Assembly: GCF_000482545.1 (NCBI RefSeq)
Contig: NZ_KI519454.1
Coordinates: 2,020,954 to 2,084,953 of the forward strand
Length of the DNA: 64,000 nt
Source: Arthrobacter sp. 35W
GTDB taxonomy: Bacteria; Actinomycetota; Actinomycetes; Actinomycetales; Micrococcaceae
Direction: 5' to 3'
A model generated the notes under the pieces. The model ran no database searches and was not told the DNA's origin. It saw only the letters and a list, made by a program, of their open reading frames with translations. Both the position numbers and the translations under genes were made by a program. Positions within the stretch are counted from its first letter, which is position 1, and every line of letters begins with the position of its first letter. This document shows, piece after piece, positions 61,421 through 64,000 of this stretch.

Positions 61421-62569
61421 TCACAACCGGACGGCTGGTTTGGTGGCGAGTAGTGCGCCGTCGAATCCTGCGCGGATGTCATTTTTGAGTTCTTCGCGTT
61501 CGTCCAGGGGTAGGAAGGCTGCTGATGCGGCGTTGAGCTGGAAGGTTTTGATGTCCGCCAGACCATAGTTGAATGCCCGCGCCAGGTGCGCAAGTTCCCG
61601 GGTGAGCGTGGTGTTGCTCATGAGTCGGTTGTCAGTGTTCACGGTGACAAGGAAGCCGAGCCGGTACAGCACCTCGAACGGGTGGTCTTTCAGATCGGTG
61701 CCCCATGGGGCGATGGCCCCGGTTTGGAGGTTTGAGGAGGGGCTCATCTCCAAGGCGATCTGGCGGTCTTTCACCCATTGGGACAGCTCGCCGAGCAGAA
61801 AGCCGGTTCCGGTTTCCTGAGAGTGGGCGGTTATGTCTTCGGCCAGCCGGACACCGTGCCCCAGGCGCAGGGCTCGGCCGTCGAACAGTGCGGAGCGGAT
61901 GCTCTCCAGTCCGTCACCTTCTCCGGCATGCACGGTGACGGGAAGGAATCCGGCGGCAAGATAGTCAAATGCCTGGGCATGCCGGGAAGCGGGGAACCCT
62001 GATTCGGCGCCGGCTATGTCAAAGCCCACCACGCCGTCGTTGCGGTGCCGGACTGCGAGCTCCGCAATCTCGAGTGCCCTGGAATCGTGGCGCATTGCCG
62101 CCAGCAGCTGGCCAACTTTGATTTTCCTTCCAGTGCGTGTGATGTCGTCGATTCCAGCCTCAATCCCCTCCTGGACCGCGTCGACGGCCTGGTCAAGGGA
62201 CAGCCCGCGCCGCAGGTGGTTTTCGGGGGCCCACCGGATTTCGCCGTAGACCACCCCGTCGTGGGCGAGGTCCTGGACGAACTCCTTTGCCACGCGGGCG
62301 AGGCTCTGGTGGGTTTGTGTGACGGCTCCGGTGACGTGGAAGGGTTTGAGGTAGTCGGAGAGTGAGCCGGCGTTTGACTGCTCGGCGATCCATGCGCCCA
62401 GCTTTGCGCCGTCGGCAAATGGCAGGGCGAGACCCGCCTCGTCCGCGAGTTCAATGATGGTCCCGGGCCGCAGTCCCCCATCGAGGTGGTCGTGGAGCGA
62501 CACCTTGGGCAGGGGCCTGAGCGCGGCCTCCGCCGCAGCCAAACTGAGTGAGTCGGGGGACGTGTCCAT
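61421..62569 (-). CDS. add: Adenosine deaminase
   Basis: Zinc enzyme converting adenosine to inosine. The 382-residue protein has KVSLHDHLDGGL (first His pair), HAGEGDG (third His and the catalytic Glu), RLGHGVRLAED and SPSSNLQTGAI, ending VTVNTDNRLMSNT with the metal Asp. Length is in the normal range for bacterial adenosine deaminase. It is co-oriented with the lacI gene 91 nt upstream, whose product probably also controls it, suggesting nucleoside salvage. GAGGAG lies 10 nt from the ATG. Confidence 0.94.
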   Translation of the reverse strand: MDTSPDSLSLAAAEAALRPLPKVSLHDHLDGGLRPGTIIELADEAGLALPFADGAKLGAWIAEQSNAGSLSDYLKPFHVTGAVTQTHQSLARVAKEFVQDLAHDGVVYGEIRWAPENHLRRGLSLDQAVDAVQEGIEAGIDDITRTGRKIKVGQLLAAMRHDSRALEIAELAVRHRNDGVVGFDIAGAESGFPASRHAQAFDYLAAGFLPVTVHAGEGDGLESIRSALFDGRALRLGHGVRLAEDITAHSQETGTGFLLGELSQWVKDRQIALEMSPSSNLQTGAIAPWGTDLKDHPFEVLYRLGFLVTVNTDNRLMSNTTLTRELAHLARAFNYGLADIKTFQLNAASAAFLPLDEREELKNDIRAGFDGALLATKPAVRL

Positions 62570-62660
62570 GTTCTGGGTGCTCCTCGCGGTTCTGCTTTTA
62601 CGAATTGGGGTTTTGCAGCCAACGTCCTGCGGATTGCGCCGGCCGGTCCGGCCTATGCAG

Positions 62661-63641
62661 CTAGGCCTTGGAAGATTTGCGAACGATCAATTCAAAGTTG
62701 AAGATTTCGTTCACAATTGGATCGTCGGCTGTTCTGTCGACGAGAATCTCGACGGCCCGCCGGGCAATGGCTTGGGTGGGCTGGCTGATGGATGAGAGGG
62801 GTGGCACAGAGTACGCTCCGGCCTCGGTGCCATCGACGCTCACCACCGCGACATCCTCAGGGACTCGAAGTCCAAGCGAATACGCGGCGAAGAGAACGCC
62901 CTGCCCCTGCTCGTCGGTGGTGGCATAGATCGCTCGGGGGGCATCAGGGGAACGAAGCCACTCGATGCTGGCTTCCGCCGCCGCCGCCCGGGAAATCGCA
63001 GAGGACCGTTCGGCCACACGAACCGCAGATCCTGCCACGGCACGCGCGAACCCGGCGGCGTGCTGCCGGGTTCCCACAGAGTCCACAGGCCCATTGAGCA
63101 ATCCAATGCTGGCATAGCCCTGCTCCAGGAGATGGTGGGTGGCAATATAGGCCGCGTGCTCATAGTCGATGGTCAGCGATGACGCGAGCTGGCCCTCGGA
63201 TAGCGGATGAAGTGCGACCACCGGAAGCCGCGCCAGATGCGCCGCCTTGAGATCAGGTTCGTCAAGAAGCGAGATGAGGATGAGCGAGTCAACCTGACGC
63301 TCGATGAACGATTCGATATGGCGACGCTCGTGCTCCGCGACGGTTGCCGAATCGCCAATGAGAAGCAAGTGGTCCCGGGCAGCTGCCGCAACCTCCACCG
63401 CCCGCGCAAGCTCGGCGAAGAAGGGGTTTGCAATGTCCGGAACAATAAGTCCGATTGATCTGGTTTTCCCCGCACTCAACGCCCGCGCCAGTGCGTTGGG
63501 TTTGTAGTCGAGTTCCCGGGCGGCGCGCAGTACGCGCTCCCTTGCGTCGGCTGACACGGCACGGGGACCGTTGTTGAAAACGTAGCTGACAACCGCATTG
63601 GATGTCCCTGCAAGCTTGGCGACGTCTCTGGCTGTTGGCAT
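62661..63641 (-). CDS. LacI/GalR family transcriptional repressor
   Basis: A 326-residue DNA-binding regulator. The HTH is ARDVAKLAGTSNAVVSYVFN with hinge helix KPNALARALSAGKT, followed by the periplasmic-binding-protein-like effector domain (SIGLIVPDIANPFFAELARAV, LIGDSATVAEHERRHIESF). ATG at 63641 after GGGAAGGAC. It is divergent from the solute-binding-protein gene, and two near-identical operators (63669-63682, 63759-63772) lie between them, so autoregulation and control of the transporter are likely. The ligand is unknown; the adjacent adenosine deaminase gene suggests a nucleoside or ribose-derived inducer. Confidence 0.93.
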   Translation of the reverse strand: MPTARDVAKLAGTSNAVVSYVFNNGPRAVSADARERVLRAARELDYKPNALARALSAGKTRSIGLIVPDIANPFFAELARAVEVAAAARDHLLLIGDSATVAEHERRHIESFIERQVDSLILISLLDEPDLKAAHLARLPVVALHPLSEGQLASSLTIDYEHAAYIATHHLLEQGYASIGLLNGPVDSVGTRQHAAGFARAVAGSAVRVAERSSAISRAAAAEASIEWLRSPDAPRAIYATTDEQGQGVLFAAYSLGLRVPEDVAVVSVDGTEAGAYSVPPLSSISQPTQAIARRAVEILVDRTADDPIVNEIFNFELIVRKSSKA

Positions 63642-63668
63642 GGTGTCCTTCCCTTCTGGGCTTCAAAG

Positions 63669-63682
63669 TCTAACCGCGTAGA
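63669..63682. promoter_or_regulatory. LacI-type operator O2 (near lacI)
   Basis: TCTAACCGCGTAGA, differing from the perfect O1 palindrome at two central positions. It lies 28 nt upstream of the lacI start and downstream of a TATGAT -10 box, so it can block lacI transcription. Confidence 0.75.
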
Positions 63683-63732
63683 TCTGTTGATCATACTGGC
63701 CTCGGAATTGGGGCGGTCACAAAAGAAATCTC

Positions 63733-63761
63733 TTGTCAAAGCATTCATCCACGAGTAGTCT
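63733..63761 (+). promoter_or_regulatory. Promoter of the solute-binding-protein gene
   Basis: -35 TTGTCA (63733-63738), 17-nt spacer and -10 TAGTCT (63756-63761). The -10 box overlaps operator O1. Confidence 0.7.
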
Positions 63762-63772
63762 AACCGGTTAGA
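63759..63772. promoter_or_regulatory. LacI-type operator O1 over the transporter promoter
   Basis: Perfect 14-bp palindrome TCTAACCGGTTAGA overlapping the -10 box of the promoter above. LacI-family repressors bind CG-centred palindromes of this type; centre-to-centre spacing to O2 is 90 bp. Confidence 0.8.
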
Positions 63773-63813
63773 TGCTCCAAGGCATCACCCACCACACATC
63801 AGAAAGGCTTCCC

Positions 63814-64000
63814 GTGAAGCGCAAACTTCTCGCAGCGACGTCGCTGCTTGCGGCCGGAGCACTCTTCCTTGCGGGCTGCTCGACGAGCTCCCCAAATTCA
63901 GCCCCTGCGATCGGAAGCGAAGGCTCCGGAACTGGAACCGTGAACCTGCTGGGCTCCGAAGATCCCACCACTTTTGCGCCGGTCATTGCCGCGTTCAAAA
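63814..64000 (+). CDS. ABC transporter solute-binding lipoprotein (5' end only)
   Basis: The visible 62 codons read (M)KRKLLAATSLLAAGALFLAG followed by CSTSSPNSAPAIGSEGSGTG, then TVNLLGSEDPTTFAPVIAAF. The first part is a lipoprotein signal peptide with the lipidated Cys in LAGC. The mature start (NLLGSEDPTTFAPVI) resembles family 1 sugar-type binding proteins. GTG start at 63814, with AAAGG 6 nt upstream. It is expected to begin a sugar or nucleoside ABC operon that continues to the right, under LacI control. Confidence 0.85.
   Translation, partial: MKRKLLAATSLLAAGALFLAGCSTSSPNSAPAIGSEGSGTGTVNLLGSEDPTTFAPVIAAFK

Overview
The window is a high-GC actinobacterial chromosome segment, most likely from a Micrococcaceae member close to Arthrobacter. 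Grounds: an Rv2466c-type mycothiol-linked DsbA-fold protein, a long RNase E/G with Ala/Glu/Pro-rich arms, a ThiD-TenA fusion behind a TPP riboswitch, a translational T-box before ileS, two clpP genes, Nei2-type glycosylase, GlbO-type truncated haemoglobin and an ECF42-type sigma factor beside a DGPF protein. Family and species assignment is inference from gene content.

Layout. Positions 1-42,500 are mostly core genome: rplU-rpmA-obgE, thiD-tenA, rne, VKOR, ndk/DUF4233/folC/ileS, an SDR and a DUF488 gene, valS, chorismate mutase, a secreted beta-helix protein, clpX/clpP2/clpP1/tig, tRNA-Pro and tRNA-Gly, nei2/rpiB, pepN, OsmC, MscS, GlbO, thioesterases, DGPF/ECF42, ettA, a lipoprotein and an SSB paralogue. 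Many convergent gene pairs are separated by long hairpins without T-tracts. Four of these share an outer CTG-W-G-K-S-R-CAG motif.

From tRNA-Arg(TCT) at 43,353 to about 52,300 the window looks like an accessory region: an IS481 transposase remnant directly beside the tRNA, a 1022-residue multidomain hydrolase with a small partner, a lower-GC pair encoding a STAND-type ATPase and a membrane pentapeptide-repeat protein, a HAD phosphatase, a frameshifted and truncated PfkB kinase, and an internally deleted IS3-type orfA. The ATPase/pentapeptide pair is the best candidate for an undescribed two-component system (defence, stress or signalling; unproven).

From 52,383 to 60,138 lies a tightly coupled catabolic operon (aldehyde dehydrogenase, an unrecognised 572-residue protein, M19 dipeptidase-like enzyme, DUF3726-like protein, RidA, MFS transporter) with a divergent LysR regulator; its substrate is unknown. 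After a double-hotdog thioesterase come adenosine deaminase, a LacI repressor and the start of an ABC solute-binding lipoprotein gene. Two copies of a LacI-type operator sit between the last two, one overlapping the -10 box.
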